From: an uncultured Actinomycetes bacterium
Lineage (GTDB): Bacteria > Actinomycetota > Actinomycetes > Nanopelagicales > Nanopelagicaceae
Assembly: GCA_903898855.1 (NCBI GenBank)
Contig: CAIUHB010000082.1
Location: 1-12,206, forward strand
Reading direction: 5' to 3'
Length of the DNA stretch: 12,206 nucleotides
In this document: positions 1 to 6,987 of the stretch, in pieces
How the letters are laid out: the number at the start of each line of letters is the position of its first letter
Numbering within the stretch: position 1 is the first letter of the stretch
Notes under the pieces: model-generated
The model's database searches: none
What the model was told of the DNA's origin: nothing
Seen by the model: the letters and a program-made list of their open reading frames with translations, nothing else
Made by a program: the position numbers and the translations under genes

Positions 1-1
1 C

Positions 2-307
2 GGTGGCATCCTTACCGAAATTATCGGCGATGTTGCGATCCGCCTGCTTCCAGTAAACGAAACGATTGTCCGAGAGATGATCAACCAGACTCGACTTGCA
101 CCACTATTTGCTGGCGCGCGCGGAAGTGCACCAGTCGATGTCGATTCTTTTGTGAAGGCGGTACTTCGTATTGCCGAAGTTGCCGAAGGGTGGCCAGCTG
201 GCAGCGAGCTCGATATGAACCCCATAACAGTTTTGCCTAATGGCGCTTGGGTACTCGACAGCGCTTACTCACTTTCAGGAGCAACCAACGAAGGGACTAG
301 CCACTAA
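2..307 (+). CDS. Acyl-CoA synthetase (ADP-forming type), ATP-grasp C-terminal end, 5' partial
   Basis: This is the C-terminal end of a gene that enters from the left edge; frame 2 is open from the first base, and 101 codons are visible before the TAA. The opening GGILTEIIGDVAIRLLPV and the later ELDMNPITVLPNG followed by a V-L-D-S segment match the last part of the ATP-grasp domain of NDP-forming acyl-CoA synthetases, where the Asp/Asn of the DxNP-like motif sits in the nucleotide/metal site. The family makes an acyl-CoA from an acid, CoA and ATP, giving ADP and phosphate. An internal ATG at 77 is not a real start, because family homology continues upstream of it. The stop overlaps the next gene's ATG by one base (TAATG), so the two are translationally coupled. 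The substrate cannot be told from this fragment, and a stand-alone beta subunit is also possible. Confidence 0.8.
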   Translation, partial: GGILTEIIGDVAIRLLPVNETIVREMINQTRLAPLFAGARGSAPVDVDSFVKAVLRIAEVAEGWPAGSELDMNPITVLPNGAWVLDSAYSLSGATNEGTSH

Positions 308-1863
308 TGGACGTCGGAACACTTGTAGCACGAGCGACTACTACATATCGCGATCGCATTGCAGTTGAGAGCGAAGAGGGCACACGTACCTTTGGTGAAA
401 TTGGCGGACGAATTTTTCAACTTGCTCGCGCACTTAAGGCGCTAGGCCTACAAGAAGAAGATCGCGTGCTTGATCTTCAGTTCAATCAGATTACGTATAT
501 TGAGAGCGACCTTGGAATCTCTTCGGCTGGTCTCTGCCGCGTTGCATTGAACTATCGCCTCCATCCCAACGACTGGGTTCGCATCACAAAGGATTGCGGC
601 GCAAAAGTTTTAATTATGGATCACAAGTTTTGGGAAGAATCAGCTCCAGTTCGCGAACTCGTTGATCACGTGATTCTGATTCATGGCGAAGAGCCAGGCA
701 CAACCAAGTACGAAGATTTCTTAGCTGCACAACCAGCTGAGCCACTATTGCTTTCGGTAAATCCAGATACCTTGGTCTCACTTAATTACTCCAGCGGTAC
801 TACTGGAAATCCAAAGGGAGCGATTCGCACACATCGCAACCGTATTGCCAGCCTCAATAACATTGTCACCGATATTCTCAAGCGCACTCCAGATGAGACC
901 GATTGCTGGATTCACGCCGGCCCTGTTACACATACCAGCGGCCTCTTTGTACTTCCATATTTCACCTTTGGTGCAAAACAAATAATTATGGCTAAGTACG
1001 ATCCAGAAGTATTTGTCGATGCGATTCAAAATCGTGGTGCAAATGCGACCGCTCTCGTACCAACAATGGTTGCGCGTCTGCTGGCAATGCCCGATATGAG
1101 CCTAGATAAAATGAAGAATTTGCGCATGCTTGGCTATGCGGGTGCACCAATGGCTCCAGAACAAATCAAACAATGCTATGAAACCATCACACCAAATATG
1201 GTTCAGTACTATGGACTTGTTGAAGCGATTCCACCTGTCACCGTACTCAGCGCAGAAGATCATAAAAATGGTATTTACTCACAACCAGATCTACTCACCA
1301 GCGCCGGCAAGCCATGTGTAGGCGTCGAGATTTTGATTGTGGATGAAGAGAACAACCCAGTTCCAGTTGGCGAGATCGGTGAAGTTATTACCCGCGGCGA
1401 TCACGTGATGCGCGGATATTGGGGAGCTGCTGGCATGGATGCCACAGTTACAAAGGCTGTTCGAGATGGCTGGTTACATACCGGAGATCTCGGCAAGTTA
1501 GATGCAGAAAATCGTCTTTACCTGGTAGACCGTAAAGGCGACATGATCATCAGCGGCGGCTACAACATCTATCCCCGGGAGATCGAGGATGTTGTAGCCG
1601 AAGTTGAGGAGGTCTTAGAAGTAGCAGTCATTGGCGTAAAGGATGTCGAGTGGGGACAGCGCGTTGTCACCATGGTGACCTTAAAGCCAGGCGTCACGCT
1701 CTCTGAGTCCGAAATTTCCGAGAAGGTCATGGCCCACTGCAAATCCCGTATGGCTTCATACAAGAAGCCGAAAGAAGTTCTGGTCGTGGCAGAATTCCCA
1801 TTGAACTCAACGGGCAAAATTGCCAAGAAGGTTTTGCGCCAACAATTGGAAGAGAAGAACTAA
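307..1863 (+). CDS. AMP-forming acyl-CoA ligase (ANL superfamily)
   Basis: A 518-residue adenylate-forming ligase that activates a carboxylic acid to its CoA thioester through an acyl-AMP. The order of motifs is complete: the ATP phosphate-binding loop YSSGTTGNPKGAI at 161-173, YYGLVEA at 301-307, HTGD at 391-394, the hinge region DRKGDMIISGGYNIYPREIE at 408-427, and the catalytic lysine K504 in NSTGKIAKK near the C-terminus. The A5 motif has Val where most members have Thr (YGLVE rather than YGxTE), a mild oddity. The ATG overlaps the stop of the upstream synthetase fragment, and the mutase large subunit begins two bases after its stop, so the three + genes look like one operon. The likely substrate is a short or medium acid whose CoA ester is then used by the mutase, but specificity cannot be read by eye. 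Confidence 0.9.
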   Translation: MDVGTLVARATTTYRDRIAVESEEGTRTFGEIGGRIFQLARALKALGLQEEDRVLDLQFNQITYIESDLGISSAGLCRVALNYRLHPNDWVRITKDCGAKVLIMDHKFWEESAPVRELVDHVILIHGEEPGTTKYEDFLAAQPAEPLLLSVNPDTLVSLNYSSGTTGNPKGAIRTHRNRIASLNNIVTDILKRTPDETDCWIHAGPVTHTSGLFVLPYFTFGAKQIIMAKYDPEVFVDAIQNRGANATALVPTMVARLLAMPDMSLDKMKNLRMLGYAGAPMAPEQIKQCYETITPNMVQYYGLVEAIPPVTVLSAEDHKNGIYSQPDLLTSAGKPCVGVEILIVDEENNPVPVGEIGEVITRGDHVMRGYWGAAGMDATVTKAVRDGWLHTGDLGKLDAENRLYLVDRKGDMIISGGYNIYPREIEDVVAEVEEVLEVAVIGVKDVEWGQRVVTMVTLKPGVTLSESEISEKVMAHCKSRMASYKKPKEVLVVAEFPLNSTGKIAKKVLRQQLEEKN

Positions 1864-1865
1864 TC

Positions 1866-3359
1866 ATGACAATGGAAAAACCAGGCGAGTATCCATATAC
1901 ACGTGGCATTAATCCAGACCCGGGCGTCTGGACCATGGGCCAATACGGTGGCTTTGGTACTCCGGCTGAGACCAACGAGCGATTTAAATTGCTCTTGGAA
2001 CAAGGCTTAACAGGTTTTAGCGTTGCACTAGATCTACCAACCCAACTTGGTTTGGACTCTGATGATCCGCTCTCACTTGGCGAGGTCGGTCGCGTTGGCG
2101 TGGCTATCGATAGCCTTGAGGATATTGAAATCTTGATGGATGGGATTCCACTCGAAAAAATCACTCAAGTTCGCACCACTGCAAATTCAATTGGTTACAT
2201 CTGGGCGGCGATGTTTATCGCACTGGCCGAACAACGCAATATGGATCCCAATAAATTTGGCATGTTTATTCAGAACGATGTGCTCAAGGAATATATTGCT
2301 CGTGGCACCCAAATTTTCCCAGCCGAAGCTGGCCTAAAACTTTCGACCGATGTCATCGAATACATTGCAACCAAGGTTCCACGTTGGGTCTCACTCGCGA
2401 TGAGCGGTTACCATATTCGTGAATCCGGATCTGATGCGGTTCAAGAGGTCGCATTCACCTTCGCCAATGCCCGCGAATATATGGATGCAGCTATTGCCCG
2501 CGGTGTTTCAGTTGATCAAATCGCAGCCACCCTCTTCACCTTCCTCACCTCGAATATTGAATTTCTACCAGAAGTAGCAAAGTTCCGTGCCGCACGTCGT
2601 ACCTGGGCTCGTTTAATTCGCGAGAAGTATGACCCCAAGGACACCAACTCCGAGAAACTTCGCATCTTTGCCTTTACTGCTGGTTCTTCATTGACTGCCC
2701 AGCAATCCATGAACAACGTCGTGCGCACCTCAGTTGAAATGCTTGCCGCCGCACTCGGTGGTATCCAAACCATGCACGTCTCTGCATTTGATGAGGCGCT
2801 AGGAGTACCTACCGAAGAGGCAGCCATGTTGGCGCTTCGCACTCAACAAGTTATTGCCTTTGAAACCGGCGTACTCAAGAGCGCCGATCCACTTGCTGGA
2901 AGTTATGAGATCGAACGTCTCACCGATGAACTAGCTGAAAAAATGTGGGCGATGCTAGAAGAGATTGAGAAGCGCGGTGGTGCGCTTGCTTGTATCAACG
3001 ATGGTTGGTTCTCATCTGAACTCTCTGACAAGGCCTACGAATTTGCTATGTCGATTGACTCCGGTGAGCGCAAGCTTGTTGGCGTTAATATCTTTAAGGC
3101 AGATACGCCTCCATACACTCCATTCGAAATCAATCCTGCTAGTGAGCAAGGACAGGTCAAGGCGCTACAAGCACTTCGTGCAAAGCGCGATATCGCCAAA
3201 GTTGAAGCCACTCTTGCTGAGCTCCATCGTGTTGCCGCCTCCGGTGAAAATATTATGGATGCCTGCATTGAAGCAGTTAAGGCATATGCCACAGTTGGAG
3301 AAATTGTGAAAGAACTTCGCAAGGTCTACGGCAAGTGGCAGCCAACCCGCAACTTCTAA
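1866..3359 (+). CDS. B12-dependent acyl-CoA mutase, large (substrate-binding) subunit, methylmalonyl-CoA mutase family
   Basis: A 497-residue TIM-barrel half of an adenosylcobalamin mutase without its own B12 domain; the B12 subunit is the separate gene at 5790. Visible family blocks are WTMGQYGGFG (22-31), GEVGRVGVAIDS (72-83), IQNDVLKEYIAR (135-146), SGYHIRESG (180-188) and LTAQQ with NNVVRT (276-288). Aligned from memory to Propionibacterium and human methylmalonyl-CoA mutase, Y27, Q136, R146, Y182 and H183 correspond to Tyr89, Gln197, Arg207, Tyr243 and His244. The Tyr/Arg pair fits a carboxylate-bearing substrate, unlike the Phe/Gln of isobutyryl-CoA or Ile/Gln of 2-hydroxyisobutyryl-CoA mutase. 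Many CoA contacts differ, however, and the usual N-terminal extension is short (see findings). It starts two bases after the ligase; its 3' end faces the - strand ligase across 7 bp, with no terminator visible. The exact substrate is unknown. Confidence 0.88.
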   Translation: MTMEKPGEYPYTRGINPDPGVWTMGQYGGFGTPAETNERFKLLLEQGLTGFSVALDLPTQLGLDSDDPLSLGEVGRVGVAIDSLEDIEILMDGIPLEKITQVRTTANSIGYIWAAMFIALAEQRNMDPNKFGMFIQNDVLKEYIARGTQIFPAEAGLKLSTDVIEYIATKVPRWVSLAMSGYHIRESGSDAVQEVAFTFANAREYMDAAIARGVSVDQIAATLFTFLTSNIEFLPEVAKFRAARRTWARLIREKYDPKDTNSEKLRIFAFTAGSSLTAQQSMNNVVRTSVEMLAAALGGIQTMHVSAFDEALGVPTEEAAMLALRTQQVIAFETGVLKSADPLAGSYEIERLTDELAEKMWAMLEEIEKRGGALACINDGWFSSELSDKAYEFAMSIDSGERKLVGVNIFKADTPPYTPFEINPASEQGQVKALQALRAKRDIAKVEATLAELHRVAASGENIMDACIEAVKAYATVGEIVKELRKVYGKWQPTRNF

Positions 3360-3366
3360 AGGCTAA

Positions 3367-4953
3367 TTAACTCTTTAACCTAAAACGCTGTAGCTTGCCG
3401 GTAGTTGTCTTGGGCAAGGTATCGACGAAGTTGATTTTTCGTGGGTACTTATACGGTGCAATTTTCGCCTTCACATGGTCTTGCATCTCTTTAATCAGTT
3501 CTGGCGAAGCGGCATATTCCTTGCTTAGTACGACATAGGCCACTACCAACATTCCCCGCTCATCGTCGGCTTCCCCTACAACCGCGACTTCGGCTACTGC
3601 GGGGTGAGTGAGTAATGCGTTCTCTACTTCTGGGGCTGCGATGTTGTAGCCACTGGAGATAATCATGTCATCCGAGCGGCTGAGATATTTGAAATAGCCA
3701 GCTTCATCCTTCAGGTAGAGGTCGCCAGTCACATTCCAGCCATTAACTGAATAAACCGATTGCCGCATATCGTTGAGATATCTGCATCCCGTTGGTCCGC
3801 GCACGGCAAGGAAGCCAATTTCGCCAGCAGCAAGTTCTTTAAAATCTTCATCAACAATCATTGCCTCAAAACCCGGAACCGGTTTGCCAGTCATACCAGG
3901 AACAATCCGATCATCGCTGGCCGAGATAAAGATATGCAACATCTCGGTGGAGCCAATCCCATCGATAAGTTTAATTCCGGTCGCCTCAAACCAGGCATGC
4001 CAAGTTGATTCAGGAAGATGTTCGCCAGCAGAGACGCAGCGCCAAAGTGATTGTGCTAATTCTGGTTTCCCAACTTTCAGCATTGCCCGATAAGCAGTTG
4101 GAGCAGTAAAGAGAACAGTGACTTTATATTCGGCAATTTTTTCAAGCAAGACTGGGGGAGTAGCGCCTTCTAAAAGTAAGGTAGCTGCGCCGACGCGAAG
4201 TGGAAAAATTAGCGAACCGCCTAAACCAAATGTAAAAGCTAATGGCGGGGTTCCGGCGAAGAGATCATCAGCTTTGGGCTTCAGGATTTCGGCCGAGAAA
4301 GTATCGGCAATTGCCAAGATATCTCGGTGAAAGTGCATCGTGGCTTTAGGGATACCGGTAGAGCCAGAGGTGAATGCCAGGAGGCTGACATCATCGCTTG
4401 CGGTATCACATGGCACACAAGTAGATGGAAGGTGCGCCGCAGATTCCAAAAATCCGTCACCGTTGCCGTAGATAAAACTTTGGGCGGAGAGGTTTGTGGT
4501 GAGTTCCCACTCCTCCATAAAGCGATGATCTATAAAGGCATATTCAACGAGGGCAATCTCAACAATTTTCTCTAATTCGACAGCTCGCTGTAGCGGGATT
4601 GTTGTTACTGCTACTGCGCCAATGCGGAGTACTGCCAGCCAAAGTATTGCCAGAGATGCATTATTTGGCCCTCGCAGCAAGACTCGGTTGCCCGGAACAA
4701 TTCCCTTCTCTTTCATGAGATTTGCGGTCTGGCAGACCTTGGCAAGAAGTTGGTCGTAAGTGAATTCGCCCTCGGCTGCAATTATTGCCCGGCGATCACC
4801 GCCAAATTTCTGGATAGTTTTATCGAGGAGTTCGACGCAGGCATTAAGTCTTTCGGGATAGCGGGAATTAAATTCTTGATTTAGCCACGGCCAACTCTCA
4901 ACTGGCGGCAAATTCTCGCGACAGAAGGTATCTACATGAGCCGATGGAAACAC
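3367..4953 (-). CDS. Acyl-CoA ligase resembling 2-aminobenzoate (anthranilate)-CoA ligase
   Basis: A 528-residue ANL-superfamily ligase. Motifs are TSGSTGIPK at 195-203, DGIGSTEM at 331-338, TGD at 409-411, SRSDDMIISSGYNI at 425-438 and the C-terminal catalytic lysine K520 in TTTGKLQRF. The N-terminal SAHVDTFCRENLPP, YPERLN at 32-37 and the PGNRVLLRGPNN block at 87-98 recall the 2-aminobenzoate-CoA ligase / benzoate-CoA ligase branch rather than fatty-acid ligases. In that branch the enzyme makes an aryl-CoA from ATP, CoA and the aromatic acid. It begins with GTG at 4953, two bases after the stop of the GTPase gene, so the two - strand genes form one transcript. The nearby tryptophan-dioxygenase-like gene makes anthranilate a reasonable substrate guess, but related aromatic or cyclic acids are possible. 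Confidence is high for the ligase and moderate for the substrate. Confidence 0.85.
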   Translation of the reverse strand: MFPSAHVDTFCRENLPPVESWPWLNQEFNSRYPERLNACVELLDKTIQKFGGDRRAIIAAEGEFTYDQLLAKVCQTANLMKEKGIVPGNRVLLRGPNNASLAILWLAVLRIGAVAVTTIPLQRAVELEKIVEIALVEYAFIDHRFMEEWELTTNLSAQSFIYGNGDGFLESAAHLPSTCVPCDTASDDVSLLAFTSGSTGIPKATMHFHRDILAIADTFSAEILKPKADDLFAGTPPLAFTFGLGGSLIFPLRVGAATLLLEGATPPVLLEKIAEYKVTVLFTAPTAYRAMLKVGKPELAQSLWRCVSAGEHLPESTWHAWFEATGIKLIDGIGSTEMLHIFISASDDRIVPGMTGKPVPGFEAMIVDEDFKELAAGEIGFLAVRGPTGCRYLNDMRQSVYSVNGWNVTGDLYLKDEAGYFKYLSRSDDMIISSGYNIAAPEVENALLTHPAVAEVAVVGEADDERGMLVVAYVVLSKEYAASPELIKEMQDHVKAKIAPYKYPRKINFVDTLPKTTTGKLQRFRLKS

Positions 4954-4955
4954 TT

Positions 4956-5735
4956 TTACAGAACCTCGTGATGCTCAGATATCGTCTTCACTAACTCCTC
5001 AATTCCTATCTGCTTCTCCATCGAACCCAGCAGAATTACCGGCTGCCATTTTCCACGACGAGGAGAGAGGTGTAAAGACTTTTCGAGTTCCTTTGCAGTC
5101 TCCTGTGCGCCATCGCGGTCAGATTTATTGACTAAGTAGATATCGCCAATCTCCAGAATTCCGGCCTTGGAGGCTTGAATTCCATCGCCCATTCCCGGTG
5201 CCATGACAACCACAACCGTTTGTGCGTGTTTCATAATTTCGACTTCGCTCTGCCCGACGCCAACGGTCTCTACGATGATGTAATCAAAACCTGCCAGCTG
5301 AGCCAATTGAATAGTCAGCGCGGTCGATGCCGAAAGGCCGCCTAGGTGTCCTCTTGTTGCGAGCGAGCGAATAAATACACCGGGGTCGAGAAAGTGTTCA
5401 GTTAAACGAATGCGATCACCAAGTAGCGCGCCACCAGAAATTGGAGAAGAAGGATCAACGGCTATGACCGCAATCGACATATCGCGGGCGCGTAAATAGG
5501 AAATGAGCGCGTTGACTGTTGTTGATTTACCAACACCTGGCGAACCGGTAATACCGACCACGTGAGAATTGGAATTTGTGTCTAACGTTAAATCCGTAAA
5601 TTCTTCCGGACTATTTTCAGCAAAGGTAATGAGTTTGGCTAAGGATTTACGGTCACCGGTTTTAGCGGCAGCGATGAGCTCTAAAACACTTGAATTTTCG
5701 CTCTTATCAGCGGCCATGGAGGGAGGATACGTCAT
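4956..5735 (-). CDS. MeaB/ArgK-type G3E-family GTPase, mutase chaperone, short form
   Basis: A 259-residue P-loop GTPase that in this family protects, loads or repairs B12-dependent acyl-CoA mutases. Visible motifs are Walker A GSPGVGKS at 64-71, the block from VDPSSPISGG to DRIRL at 93-111, ETVGVGQSEVEI at 156-167 and the guanine-specificity motif NKSD at 203-206. Family members are usually about 310-330 residues; this one stops at HHEVL, right after the GIEEL...ISEHH segment, so the C-terminal arm that mediates dimer formation in MeaB is missing. The start is the ATG at 5735; no Shine-Dalgarno motif precedes it, and a second ATG lies at codon 7. It is divergent from the B12 subunit gene across 54 bp and co-transcribed with the ligase downstream. 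Association with the mutase halves on either side is strong support for its role. Confidence 0.9.
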   Translation of the reverse strand: MTYPPSMAADKSENSSVLELIAAAKTGDRKSLAKLITFAENSPEEFTDLTLDTNSNSHVVGITGSPGVGKSTTVNALISYLRARDMSIAVIAVDPSSPISGGALLGDRIRLTEHFLDPGVFIRSLATRGHLGGLSASTALTIQLAQLAGFDYIIVETVGVGQSEVEIMKHAQTVVVVMAPGMGDGIQASKAGILEIGDIYLVNKSDRDGAQETAKELEKSLHLSPRRGKWQPVILLGSMEKQIGIEELVKTISEHHEVL

Positions 5736-5754
5736 TTTGACGGTCGTTAGAGGG

Positions 5755-5783
5755 TTGAAGTGGCCCCTGCTTGTTGATAAATT
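5755..5783 (+). promoter_or_regulatory. Predicted sigma-70-type promoter for a leaderless mutase small-subunit transcript
   Basis: A -35-like TTGAAG at 5755-5760 and a -10 TAAATT (TAnnnT) at 5778-5783 are separated by exactly 17 bp. The -10 ends six bases before the ATG at 5790, so transcription would start at or next to the A of the start codon. No ribosome binding site is visible, consistent with a leaderless mRNA, which is common in Actinobacteria. The site lies in the 54-bp divergent gap shared with the GTPase gene, whose own promoter is not evident. Confidence 0.6.
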
Positions 5784-5789
5784 GCAGGC

Positions 5790-6188
5790 ATGACACCAAT
5801 GAGGGTAGTTATTGCAAAGCCTGGTCTAGATGGACATGACCGTGGCGCAAAGATCATCGCTCGCGTTCTTCGCGATTCCGGATTTGAAGTCATCTATACC
5901 GGACTTCACCAAACTCCAGAACAAATCGTGGCCACTGCAATCCAAGAAGATGTCCAAGCAATTGGGCTTTCTATTCTCTCGGGTGCACATATGACGCTCT
6001 TTGCACGCGTTATTGAATTACTGGCTGCACAAGGTGCCAGCAATATCGTCCTCTTCGGTGGTGGGATTATTCCGGAAGAAGATCGCAAGAAGCTTTTGGA
6101 AATGGGCGTTGGCCAGATTTTCACACCTGGTGCACCAACCCAAGAAATTGTTGATTGGCTCTCAACCGCGCTTAACGTAAACGCTTAA
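5790..6188 (+). CDS. B12-binding small subunit of acyl-CoA mutase
   Basis: A 132-residue cobalamin-binding Rossmann-like domain. It carries the base-off/His-on signature DGHDRG at 14-19 (Asp14, His16 as the lower cobalt ligand, Gly19), the following LSILSG at 60-65, and the glycine-rich FGGGIIP at 89-95. The length matches stand-alone small subunits such as those of isobutyryl-CoA and 2-hydroxyisobutyryl-CoA mutases, not fused methylmalonyl-CoA mutases. The partner is almost certainly the large subunit at 1866-3359, the only one seen. The start at 5790 fits the promoter six bases upstream; Met4 at 5799 is the alternative. It is followed 17 bp later by the dioxygenase-like gene on the same strand, an unusual neighbour that suggests a shared transcript. 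Confidence 0.93.
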   Translation: MTPMRVVIAKPGLDGHDRGAKIIARVLRDSGFEVIYTGLHQTPEQIVATAIQEDVQAIGLSILSGAHMTLFARVIELLAAQGASNIVLFGGGIIPEEDRKKLLEMGVGQIFTPGAPTQEIVDWLSTALNVNA

Positions 6189-6190
6189 CT

Positions 6191-6197
6191 AAAGGGG
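6191..6197 (+). promoter_or_regulatory. Ribosome binding site of the dioxygenase-like gene
   Basis: AAAGGGG at 6191-6197 lies 8 bases before the ATG at 6206 and sits in the 17-bp gap after the B12 subunit stop. It fixes the start of the downstream gene and supports translation from a polycistronic mRNA. Confidence 0.6.
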
Positions 6198-6205
6198 AAA
6201 GTTCC

Positions 6206-6916
6206 ATGGCATACGGTCCAGATCAAATTCTTGAAGGCCTTGGAAATAGCGATTACGAACGTTATATCCGCACCCCTGAACTTCTCTCACTTCAAAAAGG
6301 GCCAGATCAATGGCTGCACCGAGATGAGTTGCTCTTCACTGTTACTCACCAAGCTGCAGAACTCTGGTTGAAGCTTGCTGTCTCCGAGGCCTATCAAATT
6401 GCAAATTTCTTAGCGGAAGATAATTTCCGGATGGCGATGCGCCTAGTTCCTCGTATTTTGATGTGTATCGACTTTGCCGAAGAAGGCATGGCGATGCTCG
6501 ACCAAATGACCCCATGGGATTATCAGCAAGTACGCCGTGCACTTGGCCACGGTTCTGGTTTTGATTCACCTGGCTTCAATGCAATCCGTAAAGCGATTCC
6601 AACCCTTGGAAAAGAATTTAATCGCCTGCGCGAGAAAGCCGGCGTAGAACTGCTCACGATTTTTCTCGAGCACGAAAAGTACGCTGATTTGTATGAATTA
6701 GCGCAGGCCTTGCTTGAAATTGATCAATCGATGTTTATGTGGCGCCAGCGCCACTTCAAGATTGTCGAGCGAAGCATCGGTACAAAGGTTTCGGGTACCC
6801 AAGGAACTCCAGTTGAAGTCTTGAGCAAACTCAATACCTTTAACTTCTTCCCGGAGTTATGGGATATCCGCACAACTATTACAAATTATGCAATTGCCCA
6901 AGAAGGCGAGAACTAG
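6206..6916 (+). CDS. Tryptophan 2,3-dioxygenase-family haem protein
   Basis: A 236-residue protein of the tryptophan 2,3-dioxygenase superfamily, which uses haem and O2 to open the indole ring to N-formylkynurenine. Matches in order: Y17/Y20 followed by ELLSLQ, the block LLFTVTHQAAELWLK at 42-56 with distal H48, MTPWDYQQVR with carboxylate-binding R110, SGFDS at 117-121, WRQRHFKIVER at 179-189 with predicted proximal haem ligand H183, and FPELWDIRT near the end. It is shorter than typical bacterial members (about 280-300). The substrate loop, normally of GTGGSSG type, reads SGTQGTP at 196-202, so the threonine that contacts tryptophan is not in its usual place. It follows the B12 subunit by 17 bp. 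Tryptophan is the default substrate, but another indole or aromatic amine is possible. Confidence 0.82.
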   Translation: MAYGPDQILEGLGNSDYERYIRTPELLSLQKGPDQWLHRDELLFTVTHQAAELWLKLAVSEAYQIANFLAEDNFRMAMRLVPRILMCIDFAEEGMAMLDQMTPWDYQQVRRALGHGSGFDSPGFNAIRKAIPTLGKEFNRLREKAGVELLTIFLEHEKYADLYELAQALLEIDQSMFMWRQRHFKIVERSIGTKVSGTQGTPVEVLSKLNTFNFFPELWDIRTTITNYAIAQEGEN

Positions 6917-6920
6917 CCTC

Positions 6921-6937
6921 CTGCAAGTTATTTGCAG
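6921..6937 (+). terminator. Possible weak terminator after the dioxygenase gene
   Basis: A perfect 6-bp hairpin, CTGCAA at 6921-6926 and TTGCAG at 6932-6937 with a 5-nt loop, lies four bases after the stop codon. The following TTGTTGG is only a poor T-tract, so termination here is uncertain. Confidence 0.35.
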
Positions 6938-6972
6938 TTGTTGGATAGCGATTTCGAAGTAGCAAGAAATTT

Positions 6973-6981
6973 TGCTATGGT
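6973..6981 (+). promoter_or_regulatory. Predicted extended -10 promoter of the SAM-regulated operon
   Basis: TGCTATGGT at 6973-6981 fits an extended -10 (TGn + TAnnnT). Transcription would start near 6987-6989, exactly where the first paired bases of the riboswitch (GGTC at 6989) begin, and this coincidence supports the call. No good -35 is visible. An inverted repeat, TAGCAA at 6960-6965 and TTGCTA at 6972-6977, overlaps the element. Confidence 0.5.
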
Positions 6982-6987
6982 TCACGC

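Noticed and set aside
1727..2164. 145-codon minus strand frame across the ligase/mutase junction
   Set aside because: Antisense to two well-supported genes, with shadow-like Ser/Pro-rich composition.
1866..3359. Assignment as isobutyryl-CoA or 2-hydroxyisobutyryl-CoA mutase, suggested by separate subunits and neighbouring ligases
   Set aside because: The specificity positions read Tyr27/Arg146, the methylmalonyl-type pair, not Phe/Gln or Ile/Gln, and the position of the hydroxyisobutyryl-specific Asp is Ala54.
3360..3366. Bidirectional terminator between the convergent mutase and ligase genes
   Set aside because: Only 7 bp separate the stop codons and no hairpin with a T-run is visible there.
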